Positions 44,757-56,361 of a DNA stretch of 64,000 bases are shown in pieces. How positions within the stretch are numbered: position 1 is the stretch's first letter; each line of letters opens with the position of its first letter. Under the pieces are notes generated by a model. The model was not told the DNA's origin, did no database searches, and saw nothing but the letters and a program-made list of their open reading frames with translations. Source of the DNA: Chaetoderma sp. LZ-2023a. Taxonomy: Eukaryota; Mollusca; Caudofoveata; Chaetodermatida; Chaetodermatidae. The stretch spans positions 66,895,188-66,959,187 of the forward strand of contig CM067370.1 of NCBI GenBank assembly GCA_034401795.1. The letters run 5' to 3'. A program made the position numbers and the translations under genes.

Positions 44757-46930
44757 GTGTCCATTGCAAGCAAACATTTTAAGTTGTTTATGTTAAAAGT
44801 TGCTTTCCATAAGGCATGTCGGTGCAAATACACCAGTAAGTCTAACATTCCTAATAGCTGCAGCCTGGAACCCCTGCACATAGAAGTCTCAGTAGGACGA
44901 AAACAGCTGGGTTTGATATCAGAAAAGATTGCTTTATCTGTAGCGAATCCAACAAGAGAGGAGAAATGTTTACTCATATGATGACTGGCACAGGAAAGAC
45001 GAATCTACATAAGTTCTTGCAGCTGCAGACGAAAGAGAAGACATTGCAATTCACCTGTGAATGCTTTCTTACTCTGGCTTGTTCCCATAAACGTCATCCT
45101 TGGTGTTATTAATATATAATATAAACATAGCTGCTATCAGACGAAAGGCAAGGGAAGCCAAATCACAAACACTGTATGATAAAACTTTGGAGGACCTTGC
45201 CAAACAGTTGCATCAAACTGTTTTTTCAAGACCCACAACAGTGACTACACAGGTTGAGATCAGAATTCATCACAGTATAACACGTGGGTATAAAAGAGAA
45301 CTAAACCCACTATTCTGGCTTTGTTTGTCTGAAATTTCAACGGCAAATTGACATTATTATGTTCTTCTGTGGTTGCAGCATGAGATGCTCTAAAGAAAGC
45401 ATCTTCCCTACAGGACATGATTAATGACAATGAGATTGAATCTCCTGATACCCACAAGCGTGACATAATTTAATGGGCTGGAAATATTACACACTACGGT
45501 TGCTATCCTGGAGGAAACACATGGCAGACATCGATGATTTCTCGAGTGTGTACGTTTCAGCTGAACAATTAGAAATTGACCATTGAGCAGGATATGCTAC
45601 CAATATAACGTATGACTTCGTGTAGTGGTGTCTAAGCAGTAAGTCTTATATGAATGTCACAAACTGTAGCGATGAAGATGTGCCTAAGAACAATCGTAAA
45701 GTGATTGCCATATGCCACGATATCATATCAAAGTGTCAGCAAATACGTACTGCTATAACATTGAGCTTAGCTCTAGAGATGCATCATGACTTTGGGAGAA
45801 ACACGTGACTTGTGTTCTCTTTTCTTCCAGACATTGTGTTTCATATGACTTCATATGACGAAGTTCAACGCTTCCTTATATCTATGGCTATTGACCAGGA
45901 AGGCCAGGTTGATAGCGTTCACATTCCACAAGGGAGACACGATAAAACTCAAACTACCAAAACCCATTTGATATTCACACTCACATATGAGCTGGTAAAC
46001 ATAGCATCAGACAGTTTGCATCACGAGAAGCAGCCAAAGAGATGAGACAATTCTTAGAAGATGCCGAGATGAGCAATACAACATTTGTTGAAAAACAACT
46101 TCTCGAGGACAATCAGTTACTGGGAACCAGATCCTCGATCAAAGACACCAAGCTTTGAAAGTATGTGCAAGCCTCTCAAGTCAGGAAATATAGATAAGAC
46201 CATGATTGACTCTGACATACTGTTCTGATGACTGTGGGCTGTGTCAAAGCAGTGAGATATCAGCCCCGACCAAGTGTTGTTAACCCTTGAATTAGCTGCT
46301 GTATCATTAGCTTCCTTCAATAATGATGGAGCCATGAGGAAGACAGGCAAAGCGGACTTAGCTATTGTCTTAGAAGCCCACTGCAGTGTAGTCTATGTAT
46401 TGTTTCATATTGATCAAGATGACACCGCATACATCATAGATGGACAGGGATTTCTTCAGGCACTCGATGAAACGCATTTCAACAACTTTGATGGTCTTTG
46501 AGGCAGAGTACTACAGAGGATTAAAATACTGATGGCTGGTGACCTGAAGTTGGTTCAGTGATGATTCATAATAAAGAAATATTAGTTAGTGCTGAAGAAG
46601 TGACCGAGATGGTAGCATCTCTCTTCCCACTGACAGATGATGCCTTCAGACAACATGTTTGGCGTGCAAATTATCACATTGTGATATGGATTAATGCCCT
46701 TTGGTGCAACAGGTGAGTCGTAGACAGTGACTATAAGCTTACATCAGTACTCTATCAGAAGGATGCAGTGTGGAAGTACGTGACCTCACCAATTTGTACC
46801 ACTCTGATGGTAACTGTACACTCGTTAAAACAACATGCCATTGCGCATCATCTGGGTTGCCATGCATGGAATTTTGGTCTTGTGATCTTCTAGACTGTCC
46901 AAATGCAGATAGTAGTTTCATTGTTATTTA
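44757..46930 (+). pseudogene. diverged Academ-like transposase relic
   Basis: Fragments keep the order expected for a second lineage of the same protein group. They are an N-terminal zinc-type CFICSESNKRGEKC (near 44930), SLALEMHHDFG and TSYDEVQRFLISMAID (45765-45900; compare LGLALSVHHDT in the element at 11.1 kb), NNDGAMRKTGKADLAIVLEA and DTAYIIDGQGFLQALDE (46320-46470; the segment before the nuclease), VWRANYHIVIWINALW (46660-46700) and a final cysteine-rich TCHCASSGLPCMEFWSCDLL (46830-46890). Frameshifts and stops occur throughout, and the central transposase part and nuclease helices are missing, so internal deletions are likely. I see no convincing TIRs. Confidence 0.65.
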
Positions 46931-46949
46931 TGGTAGTAATGATTTTAGT

Positions 46950-47800
46950 AATTGAACGGTGATAAATATATAATTTGCTGCAAACACCTCCAAATTAAGA
47001 GCGATATACAGTAAAACCTGCCTATAGCGGTCATTTGGTTTTGGCCCCCATAATGTTGTGTCTCTTTAAGAAAGGATGTGCGCACACTACCTTTCTTATA
47101 GCCTTTTGTGACATCAAATGCCATTTTAATAGCAAACTGACTTGTAATAAGCGGCATGTTGTTGCCCGATAATGTGTCTGTTATAGGGGGCATTAATCAT
47201 GGCAGAAATGCATACATAGTTACATACTGTATATCGCTATTAATTTGTTATGTATAAACAATTAATACCATATATAAGAGGAATCGCTGTTCTTTCAAAT
47301 CATCCCTTGATCATGATTGTAGTAATGGAACATAATTTGCTTCAAACAACAAATTAAGAGTGATGTACAGTAAAACCTGTCTATAGCAACCATATGGTAT
47401 TGGGGCTACAATACATGGTGGTTCTTTTAGACATGTGGTCGTAAGTCCACCTGTCTTAAATAAATAACATTTAACGACCCCGAAGGCAATCTTTATAGCA
47501 GACTAACTTGTAATAATTGACAACTACTTAATACTACTGCATAATGCTATATGTTTTACAGCAGTGTTATTTTTTGGCCGTACTATTGTGGTTCCTTAAG
47601 ACAGGTTATGGTAGGACCTACTAGTCTTAAATAACTACTGTTTTGCGATCTCAAAATCAATTTTTATAGTACATTAACTTAAAATAAGCGACCATCCATT
47701 TATCTTTAGTAACCATATTTGTTGCTCCATACTATGCCTGATGAATAGGGAGGTTTGGCAAAACTATTACAGCAGAAATACATACATGCTGCATATTGCT
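46950..47800. repeat. tandem/dispersed repeat, ~360-bp unit with CAGTAAAACCTG
   Basis: Units begin near 46958 and 47320 with ATAATTTGCTKCAAACA and AAATTAAGAGYGAT, then ACAGTAAAACCTGYCTATAG. A weaker third copy starts near 47560. CAGTAAAACCTG resembles termini of pogo/Tigger-like DNA transposons, but no TA-flanked pair could be confirmed. Confidence 0.6.
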
Positions 47801-48863
47801 CTTAATTTGTTGTTGAATATAAATGTACATGGAAAAATAATTAATACATATATAAGAGGAATATATCTTCTTTCAAATGACACCAAATGCTTTATCCTAT
47901 GACAAAAAATAAGATATTTGTGCCACTTTTTGTATGTGATGTTGAAATACAATGGGTCGAAAGCTGATTAATACGTATTTAGCCGTACATCTGAAAAAGG
48001 CCATGGCAATATATGAAAAACACATTTTATTTTGACACAACCATCAATTTCTCATTTACAATACATAACTCTTCAAGAAAAAATAGTTTGTCTTTTGTTC
48101 TAGGATAGGTAGGGGTTACTCCATTTTTAGGCCCCTTTTGAGATTTGGCCGCTGCGCTATTTAGAGGAATTTTTTTTAGAATACAGGAATGATTCATCCA
48201 AAAATATAGATAAAAAGGAAAAGTACCTTGAATAGGAATCAACTTGTCTAGAGGGTCTAAAGAATGATTCCAAAGAGATGTTAGATAAATATGAAAATTA
48301 CTCCACATCATGGCCATTCAACAGGTGACAATCTCCATACTGACCATGACTCTTAGAATCCTTAGAAAAAGTTCTCGCTGACGCCAATGAAATCCTGACT
48401 AGAAGAGACACTATGCTAGGGTGTTGAAAGACGTGAGGGTCGTATCATAGGTAATAGTTGTAGTTTAGGGGGAGGACCATCTCATCACCTATTAATTTTA
48501 GATGCCCCAATAATACCTCTTGCTGCGTATTATAGTATGTTGTACAGTCCTAAATGATTGCTGTTTATAAACATTAAAGCTATGGTCATTTTGTCACCCA
48601 CACCATCTGTTCGCGTGTCTATCATTGCATGCTGGATTGTCCACCGTATAACATTAATAACTTAAATGTGTCTAGCAAAAGTTGTGACTCACCACTAGTA
48701 GTATAAGTCAGTTTGTCCATCTGTCTGTCAGTCCAATATTTTGTCATAAAAAGCTGCTTGTCACAACTATATCGTGTCATACTTGTAAATTTATCTTAAG
48801 ATTCAAAATGTGGTTTGCCTTAGATAATAACCTTTATAGAAGCTACCTGCATATTACTTTCAG
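47801..48863. other. unassigned end of SUDS3 intron 1
   Basis: No recognised element. A 96-codon - strand frame (48027-48317) has no known motif. The intron closes with a pyrimidine-containing acceptor TTACTTTCAG at 48854-48863. Confidence 0.4.
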
Positions 48864-48933
48864 ACACTGAAGATGCCAGTGAATGTGAGGTCCCAACCAA
48901 GCAAGCCAAAGAATACACAGAGATAAAGGAACA
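48864..48933 (+). CDS. SUDS3: SUDS3 (Sds3) exon 2
   Basis: The 70-nt exon is bounded by acceptor TTACTTTCAG and donor GTAAGT. With the G from exon 1 it codes DTEDASECEVPTKQAKEYTE then IKEQ, the last codon being completed by the first base of exon 3. Vertebrate Sds3 reads DEDTEDASET...YVEMKEQ at the same place. The acidic start and the run-in to the coiled coil are conserved. Phase 1 in and phase 2 out agree with both neighbours. Confidence 0.93.
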
Positions 48934-49229
48934 GTAAGTTTTTATGACATGCTGACTGCTAAATAAATAGTTTGAAGATAATTTGTCTGAAAGTTGTATT
49001 TGCGGAAATTGTTGAATTCTGTTTATTTAGAACCTTATGTTTTTACTTTTGCTTATAACATGTAGTAAATACCATGATCAAGACTTTAGCCTATAACCAG
49101 GCTTATCATTATGCAGGGTGTAAAAAACAACAACAGTGTGGTGTCAGCGTATTAATTAGGGCGTGCACCGGAGCTCGATAGTAATCACTGCATCTGTCTG
49201 TCTGTCTTGCTATCCGTCTCAGTGTCCGT

Positions 49230-49930
49230 CCACAATATCATACAGAACCGCTTCAGATATTTTTATGTAATTTGATATAGGCCTCAGTTGTGATATGTGT
49301 AATTTGATATATGCCTCAGTTGTGATACGCAGATGTGTCTTTGAAGAATTTCCTTTTATATGTCCCGGATTTTGGGTGAAAATGGGCTTTTTAATGGAAA
49401 AACTTAAAAATTTTGTCAATTTTCTCGTCAACACCATTTATTATACAGAATTGCTTAAAATAATTTAATAAAACTTGACAGGTAACTTCTTTATGAGGGG
49501 TAGATGTACCTTTTCAATGCATCACCTTTATAGGTCCAAGATATTGGGTGAAAATGGGCTTTTTAACGCAAAAACTCATGATTTTTATAAAAATTTTCAT
49601 AAACACCATATCATACAGAATTGCTTGAAATAATTTAATGAAACTTGGCAGATGTCTTCTGTATGATGAGTAGATGTGCCTTTTGAAAGATTCACCTATA
49701 TAGGTCAGAGATTTGGCATACAAATTGGCTTTTTAATGCAAAAACCCATGATTTTTGTCAGCATTCTCTTAAACAGCGCGCCATACAGAATCTCTTAAAA
49801 TAATTTAATGAAACTTGGCAGGTGGCTTCTTTCTGATGGGTAGGTGTCCCTTTTGAAGGATTCACCTTTATAGGTCCAACATTTTGGTTGAAAATGGGAT
49901 TTTTAATGGAAAAACTCACAATCTTTGTTA
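49230..49930. repeat. tandem array in intron 2, ~170-200-bp unit, four units
   Basis: Each unit has an ATCATACAGAATTGCTT-type start, AATAATTTAATGAAACTTGG, TAGATGTGCCTTTTGAA, TTCACCTTTATAGGTCC and GAAAATGGGCTTTTTAATG. Starts near 49240, 49445, 49613 and 49785. Confidence 0.88.
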
Positions 49931-50199
49931 ATTTCCTTGGGTTTTTTTGTATTTCTTCTTTTTTTTTAATGATTTAAATGCTTTGAATAACATTGCTCCC
50001 TACTACCTAAAGAAAGGTATTTTCAGTGATTATGGGGCCCTCTGAGTCAAAAAATGTTTTCTAGTTTTAATCTTGAAATCAATTTCAACACCCATTTATA
50101 TCTTATCATTGACCATTCAATCTAGCTGTGTTTGTCAGTCATTCCATACTAATGAATTTAATCATGCACATGTTTTATGTGCATATTTTGAAGGAGATC

Positions 50200-50310
50200 T
50201 GTATGTAAATGTCCTCGTCCACTCTGCAATCATGTGGGTAACTCACATACAAAATTGTGTTGAATTTTGTTCAATTGTTTTGGAGGAGTTGCATTACAAC
50301 ATTACAAATT
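50200..50310 (+). repeat. isolated unit of the 41.3-kb satellite
   Basis: TCCACTCTGCAATCATGTGG, GTAACTCACATACAAAATT and TTTTGGAGGAGTTGCATTAC match the units at 41270-41850, which lie in the previous intron. Confidence 0.75.
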
Positions 50311-50344
50311 TCTACAAACGCATGCGCAGCGTGTGCGTGCGTGG

Positions 50345-50392
50345 CAGCACGTGTGTGCGCACACACGCACACACGCACACACACACACTCCA
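50345..50392. repeat. (CA)n/(GT)n microsatellite
   Basis: GTGTGTGCG followed by CACACACGCA-type repeats, forming an imperfect inverted GT/CA tract. Confidence 0.9.
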
Positions 50393-50825
50393 GGTGGGAG
50401 GGAGAGCATGATCCACACTTTTCTTCGAAAAGAGTGGAAATTATAATGGGCAGAAGACAGTTGTCAATCAACAGATAAGATAAATACAGATCACTTGCTA
50501 TTTATCAAGGGTCATGTATATTGTGTAAGTTGCCTTTATGGAGGGTAAGACATAAACAAGGGATGATGCTTAATGTCTAAAATGGTAAATTATAAACCAT
50601 TTGGTATATTGAATGGTGGCCATATACACTTTCCCAGATGTTACATGAATCAGGAGGATACTTATCATTCTTATGCTCTCTGAAAAAGTTTCCGCTTTTT
50701 TTCGTCTGATTGTTCACCCCATACAACTTTGTCCGGGCTTCACTTAACAATGTCCAATTTTTTTGTCGTAGCTGCAGTTTCAAGAGCTTTTGCTATGCAT
50801 GAACATTTAAGGTCAGCAATGTATG

Positions 50826-51320
50826 AAAAGTATGTCAGTGTGACCTACTTTTCACAGCTCGCTGGTCATCACGGAAAACCATTGTCGCGGCTGTAGTTCC
50901 AAGAGATTTTGGTATCACGGGAACTAACTTTGGTGTATGGATGCATTATATACTGAAGGGGTATGAATAGTAGGTCAGCCTGACTTATATTTCATGGTTC
51001 AATGAACATTACAGACATTTCTTGCCCAGGCTGTGGTTTCAAAAGTCTTTGGTATACTGGAAATAAATCTGATACATGTATATGGGATGCAGTGTACGCT
51101 GAAGGCTGCACTGTGTAAATAGTAGGTCAACATGACCTACTTTTCTCTGTTTACAGAACATTACAGAAAATCAGTCTGTGTTGTAGTTTCAAGAGTTTAG
51201 GTATACAGGAACTAAACGTGGTGTTATGGATACATTATACGGGGTACGTGTATTGGGTGTGAAAAGTAGGTCAGTGTGACATTTTCACTGAACAGTACCG
51301 AAAATTTTGTCCGGGCTGTT
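50826..51320. repeat. ~150-bp tandem repeats with nuclear-receptor-like inverted half-sites
   Basis: Four diverged units share GTAGTTYCAAGAG-type and GGAACTAAAYKTGGTGTATG-type blocks and end in AGTAGGTCANNNTGACNT. The half-site pairs are at about 50833-50847, 50972-50986, 51124-51138 (perfect AGGTCAACATGACCT) and 51268-51282. Confidence 0.8.
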
Positions 51321-51620
51321 GTTCCAAAACTTCTCTGGTTTTCAAGAACTAAACTTAAGTGTATGAATGTGTGTATATATCTCACTTGTCATAAAACTAA
51401 GGGCAGTTATGATCGACATGAATTTCTCATTTGTTACTTTAAATACAGAGAAAGCATCCATCATTTTTACTGATTCACCTTTTTTATTCAAATTTTGCTC
51501 GAAATAGTTCCAGAATGAATGACTTGTATTGATGTATTGGTACATTTAACTTATAATGTCCAGATAGTTTAGGAATATACAATGTGGAACTAAATGTTTA
51601 AGTCACTTGCTGCTTTGTAG

Positions 51621-51768
51621 AATGTATCAAGACAAACTTGCCTTCTTTAAGAAACAACTACAACAGTTGAATGATAGAACACTACCAGAATACCTCAAGC
51701 GTTATAAGAAAATCGAGCAATATTATCGAGAACGTTTGCGACTAAACGAGCACTGGAAAGAATATGAG
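51621..51768 (+). CDS. SUDS3: SUDS3 (Sds3) exon 3
   Basis: The 148-nt exon runs between acceptor TGCTTTGTAG and donor GTATGT. After completing the Gln codon it encodes [40 protein letters not shown] and LNEHWKEYE. Vertebrate Sds3 has MYQDKLASLKRQLQQL...[20 protein letters not shown], so this is the start of the Sds3-like coiled coil used for dimerisation and SIN3 binding. It ends in phase 0. Confidence 0.96.
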
Positions 51769-51904
51769 GTATGTACATTTATACATTTATAATAAAAAAA
51801 CCACAATCACCTCCATGTCCTTGCTTTCAGTGCAGGTGTTTTTGCATATGGATCATAACTATGTACTGGTCTATGGGAAGTGTGTTTTTAAAAAAAGTGT
51901 CGAG

Positions 51905-53745
51905 ACCTTTGAAAAAAAGGCCAAGTGAGCTTATGCCATGGTGACCGTCCATCCGTCCATCCATCATCTGTCAACTTTTCATTTAAATGACTTCTCAAGA
52001 ACCACTGGGCCAATTTCAAGTGTATTTGGCAGGAAGCACCCTTAGGGCATAGGGATCCAAGTTTGTTCAAACGAAGCCGATCGGCCATGGCCATCTTAGA
52101 TTTTGACTGATTTTAGGAAGCGTCTTCTCTGAAACCGCTTGGGGAAACGATTCAAAACTCATGAAACATCATCTAGCGAAAGAGGTAAGCCAAGTTTGTT
52201 CAAGAGGACTTGATTGACCAAATTGTTTGGTGGCCATCTGGGATGACCTAGTTTTCCCAAAAATTACTTCTCCATGGCCGCTGATGGGATCAGGCCGAAA
52301 TTTGCGAGATATGATTAGGGACTAAGGGCCATTAAAATTTGTTCAAGGGAAGTTGATCCGTCAAAAGACATGGCCAATGTGGGCCAATCAAAATGTAGTG
52401 TGTTTGCCGGCCATATCGGAGTTTTTATTTGATGGATTTTGAGGTCAAAATTGGTTTTATATATACTTTTGGGTATTCTGAGCTCAAATTTGACATTTTC
52501 GAAACTTTCGGATATACGGTGTGGTGGCCATCTTGGATTATTTTCCTGCCAAAGACTCCCATACTAAAGCAATGGGAAATTTTAACTGTCTTCTCGAGAA
52601 CTACTAGGCCGATTTCAATTATAATGGAAGGAATCATCCTTATGGCAGAGGGATCCAAGTTTGTTCAAATGAAGGCGATCAGCCAATTTGGCCGGTGGCC
52701 ATCTTGAATTTCGGCTGATTTTAAGAAAGTCTTTGAAAATCATCTCCGAAACCGCTTGGGGAATCGATTCAAAACTCATGTAAGATCATCTAGGGAAAGA
52801 GGTAAGCCAAGTTTGTTAAAGAGGACTTGATTGACCAAATGGTTCGGTGGCCATCTTGGATGAGGTAGTTTTCCCGAAAACAATTTTTGCTCCAGAACTG
52901 CTGAAGGGATCAGGCCGAAATTTAGGAGTTATGATTAGAGACTAAGTAAGGGCCATTAAACTTTGTTCAAGTGAAGTTAATCCGTCAAAAACCATGGCCT
53001 CCGTGGGCCAATCAAAATGTAGCGTGCTTGGCGACCATATTGGATTTTTTTATTTGATGGATTTTGAGGCCAAAATTGGTTTTATATATGTTTTTGGGCA
53101 TTCTGATCTCAAATTTGCAATTTTCGAAACTGATGAACGGGTTGCCGGCCATCTTGGATAATTTTCCTGCAAAAAACTCCCATACTAAAGCAATAGGAAA
53201 TTTAAAATGTCTTCTCGAGAACTTCAGGGCCGATTTGAATTATATTTGGCTGGAAACATCCTTAGGGCATGGAGATTTAAGTTTTTTCAAACAAATTCGA
53301 TTGGCCAATTTGGCCGGTGGCCAACATGGAGTTTGTCGATTTTTAGAAATGTCTAAAAATCTTCGCCGAATCTGTTTGAGCGATTGATTCAAAACTCATA
53401 AGATATCATTTAGGGCACAAGCTGAACCAAGTTTGTTCACGGGAACTTGATTTGCCAAATGGTTGGGCGGCCATCCAAGATGGCCTGGTTTTCATGAAAG
53501 CAACTTCGTCTCCAGAGCTGCTGAACAGATTGGGCCGAAATTTGGGAGATGTGATATTGATAACTAAGGGCCATTAAGGTTTGTTCAGGAGAAGTTGATA
53601 CATAAAGAAACATAGCCTCTGTTTTCTTGTTACAAGTCTGCTCAACTCCTTAGTGTTCTACTTATTGTTAATGACCATTCTAGTTAAATGCTTATGGTCC
53701 AGGTGAGCGATACAGGCCCCTTGGGCCTCTTGTTTCATTTGTTAT
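51905..53745 (+). repeat. higher-order repeat block, ~618-bp period, ~2.7 copies
   Basis: CCAAGTTTGTT recurs in register at 52190, 52807 and 53427. Other shared blocks are TTTGATGGATTTTGAGG, CTCCCATACTAAAGCAAT, GGATCCAAGTTTGTTCAAA and GGCCATCTTGGAT. The block opens with AAAGGCCAAGTGAGCTTATG near 51920 and closes with AGGTGAGCGATACAGGCCCC then TTGGGCCTCTTGTTT near 53736. These look like the borders of a mobile element family. The open frames inside follow the repeat and are not genes. Confidence 0.82.
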
Positions 53746-53930
53746 TTAAGCATTAGTTGGTTTGTTGTGAGGAATTTGTGGCTGTGGCCTTTGAGGTTAA
53801 AGCTCCCAGATACCAGCGTATCATACCTCGAATGTTTGCAGAGATGCCAGTGTCCCTGTATATACATCCAATTTTTAATTAGTGGAGGATTTGTTGACAT
53901 ATTGTAAGCTCACCTTGCACAAATGAGTCC
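53746..53930. other. short unassigned spacer
   Basis: Nothing recognised between the two repeat blocks. Confidence 0.4.
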
Positions 53931-55101
53931 TCATTAACCACTTGCTGAATTTAAACCAAATTTGCCAGGGCTTTGGGGTGTGTGGTGGACAGGAGAGGGA
54001 GATCAGAACTTCCATACAGAAATATGATTGGTATATTTTGCTGGCTGCTACCTTGGAATTTCTAAAATTGTCCAAAAAAAATATCGAATTCCTTGCACCA
54101 AAGTTGTCTGGAGGGACCCTAGGCTTCAGAACTTATACACAGAAATTTGATTGGTCACTTATTTTCTGTGAACCTTTTGGATTTCTGAAATTTGGAAAAT
54201 CTCTCAAAATGCATCTACGAGGAACATTTCCTGATTTTAACCCCAGAACCTCTATGCAGAAATTTGATTGCTTCATTTTTCAGCTGCCATGATGGATTTC
54301 TGAAGATGTTCAGGAAATTGGTGAAAAAGGCTACTCATTAACCACAGAGCCAATTTTAACCCTTGAATTTTCTCATAGAAAATGTTCATTTGCGGACCAA
54401 GAGAGGACTAATTAAAAAAATTTACCACTAAAATGACTCTGCAAATGGACATTTCTCAAGACCGCTGCAGAAGCCGTTTTTGACTGATATGAGTGTTAAA
54501 GAGTTAAACAACATGGCTGGAAGTACCATAGGCATGATATGGTAGTAGGCTTCAGAACTCCCATTATAGAGGAATCTCAGAGGCCTGTCTTTTGGCATTC
54601 ATGTTGGATCTCGGAATGTTGCCAATAAATCCTTTAAAAGACTACTCATTAACTGCTAGGTCAATTTCAAACAAACATGTGAGGAAGGACCCTAGAGTGT
54701 TAGGCTTCAGAACTATATGTATGCAGAAATATGATTGGTCAATTTTCTGGGGCCCATCTTAGGTTTGTCTAAATTTTCAGCAAATTTTTAACTAGATTAC
54801 TTCTATTAACCACTTGACCAATTATAATCCACATCGGCTACATGTATGACAATAGGCTTCAAAACCTGTAGACAAACATCTGATTGGTCAATTTGTTCTG
54901 TAGTAATCTTGTTTTTTCCAAGATCTCCAGTAAATCATTTACTATCCTGCCCTTTAATTAAACTTTGCTGGAGGACCCCTTGGGTGTAGTCTTCTGATCT
55001 TGTCCATCATTTTGCTCAGCTTTAAGCTCCTAGGGTATAGTCTTCTGATCTTGGCTATCATTTTGCGCAGCTTTAAGCTCCCTAGGGTGTAGTCTTCTGT
55101 T
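53931..55101. repeat. tandem array with AGGCTTCAGAAC core, ~7 diverged units
   Basis: Units of about 130-190 bp carry a TAGGCTTCAGAACT block followed by ATGCAGAAATATGATTGGTC and a GGATTTCT block. Starts near 54005, 54120, 54240, 54548, 54700 and 54850. The last units change to GGTGTAGTCTTCTGATCTTG then CATCATTTTGCTCAGCTTTA. This final part continues on the far side of DIRS-B at 63354, so the array was the insertion target. Confidence 0.8.
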
Positions 55102-55425
55102 GTTACTACATTACAACCTACCTCCTTGCATTACTATTGCACTTTCCTTCTCTGAAGGGAAGCGTAGTAGGATGAATTTTTTACAGCCAATGTTTGCGGG
55201 TTATTGAGTGACTGAAGGCTCCTTCAGGTATCTCCATACACTCTCATTAATGATGAGATCCATAGTAATTAGCTTGAATGCTATATCTCAGTATACGGCA
55301 AGAAGAAGGTTAATCCAATACCTAAAGCCACTGAGTAGGTCATTAAGCACAATGACACCTCATTGGCTGATAGCTATCACATGACCTTGTTGATAGTAAC
55401 CAAGACTTCATTCCTTTCCTACTCG
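55102..55425 (+). repeat. DIRS-B copy 1 left inverted terminal repeat
   Basis: Begins GTTACTACATTACAACCTAC. Inverted-complementary to about 62995-63310. Ends near AACCAAGACTTCATTCC. Confidence 0.92.
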
Positions 55426-55865
55426 TAGTAGCGGAAAGGTGTTCAAAGTTTTTCTCAGCCTTGAAAGTTGTAATTTAACTGGGATTTGCTGTGGTATGAA
55501 AGAAAATTCAAGAGAGCTTCAGGAAATGTTGGACAAGCGCAGGAAGCATCCCAAGATAAGTGGTTATAGGTCTTGTTGACTTACCAATGATTCAAATGAT
55601 TATTTCTAATTTCATGGTAGGTGCATTACCAGTTTTGGTTCTTGCACCCAGAGTGTATATAGACTATGTTATGTCTACTCTTTCGCTCCTTCTATTACCG
55701 GTAGCATGTATAAGCTACTGAATTGACATGGTTGCTGTACTTGTGCATGAATTTGTGTATCTTGTTAACATACTCTCTCAAAAGAAAAATCAATATAAGA
55801 TTTATTAGAAACTGGTAAGGTCTCCATCAATTAAATCTTGGGGTTAGCGCTGGTCTAACCTCGAG
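55426..55865. other. DIRS-B internal 5' region, no gene recognised
   Basis: Sequence between the left terminal repeat and the DIRS-C relic. A short frame (MKENSRELQEMLDKRRKHPK-like, from about 55497) may be a trace of ORF1, but it is too short to call. Confidence 0.35.
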
Positions 55866-55949
55866 TTATTTATCGGAACTTTACTCTATCAGTCTTTCCA
55901 GGTGGATCCACCAGCCTCCCAGCGGGACCAGCACCCGTGGTTGGGGAGG

Positions 55950-56331
55950 GAAACCGGTGACGAGCACCATGCCATCTTTGCCATATGCGGAGCATATCGT
56001 TGATATGTTCGCTGCGGCAGAGATGTCCATTTAGCCGAAAGGACGCCTTGCGAAGGCCCCTCGCAAGGTGGCACGGCGCTGCCGTATAATTTCTGACCTG
56101 TATCAGAAGTATGGCGTCGTCCCAAAGCCTTGCACGGATGACTGTACGACTTTTGGTGAAGACACGCAGCCTGGGTCCCAGTCTGACACAGGACCCTTGT
56201 GCGCTAGTGCCCTGCGCAACGCTAATTCCGCGCTGCGGGACATGGAGGAAAGTACGAGAGGAGCCATCTCGGCTCTCTTGCACATTTCTCAGCTGCGACA
56301 GGGGGTAGTAGCAGCATCCGTGGCACGCTAA
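55950..56331 (+). pseudogene. DIRS-C ORF1-like fragment (unrecognised)
   Basis: The best + strand frame includes ARRCRIISDLYQKYGVVPKP and RDMEESTRGAISALLHISQL and ends VVAASVAR. It is helix-rich and sits where a DIRS gag-like ORF would be. An overlapping - strand frame of 137 codons exists (55870-56283) but has no known motif, and I consider it a shadow. Confidence 0.4.
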
Positions 56332-56361
56332 ACTTCTCTTTCAGTCCAGAGAGTTAACTTT

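Noticed and set aside
50073..50411. 112-residue + strand frame in intron 2
   Set aside because: Runs through a satellite unit and the CA microsatellite; no exon borders or homology.
52429..53387. Frames of 92-107 codons in intron 3
   Set aside because: They repeat with the 618-bp period of a non-coding array.
55870..56283. 137-residue - strand frame in the GC-rich DIRS-C part
   Set aside because: Overlaps a + strand frame in the expected orientation of the element and shows no recognisable domain; high GC content makes long frames likely.
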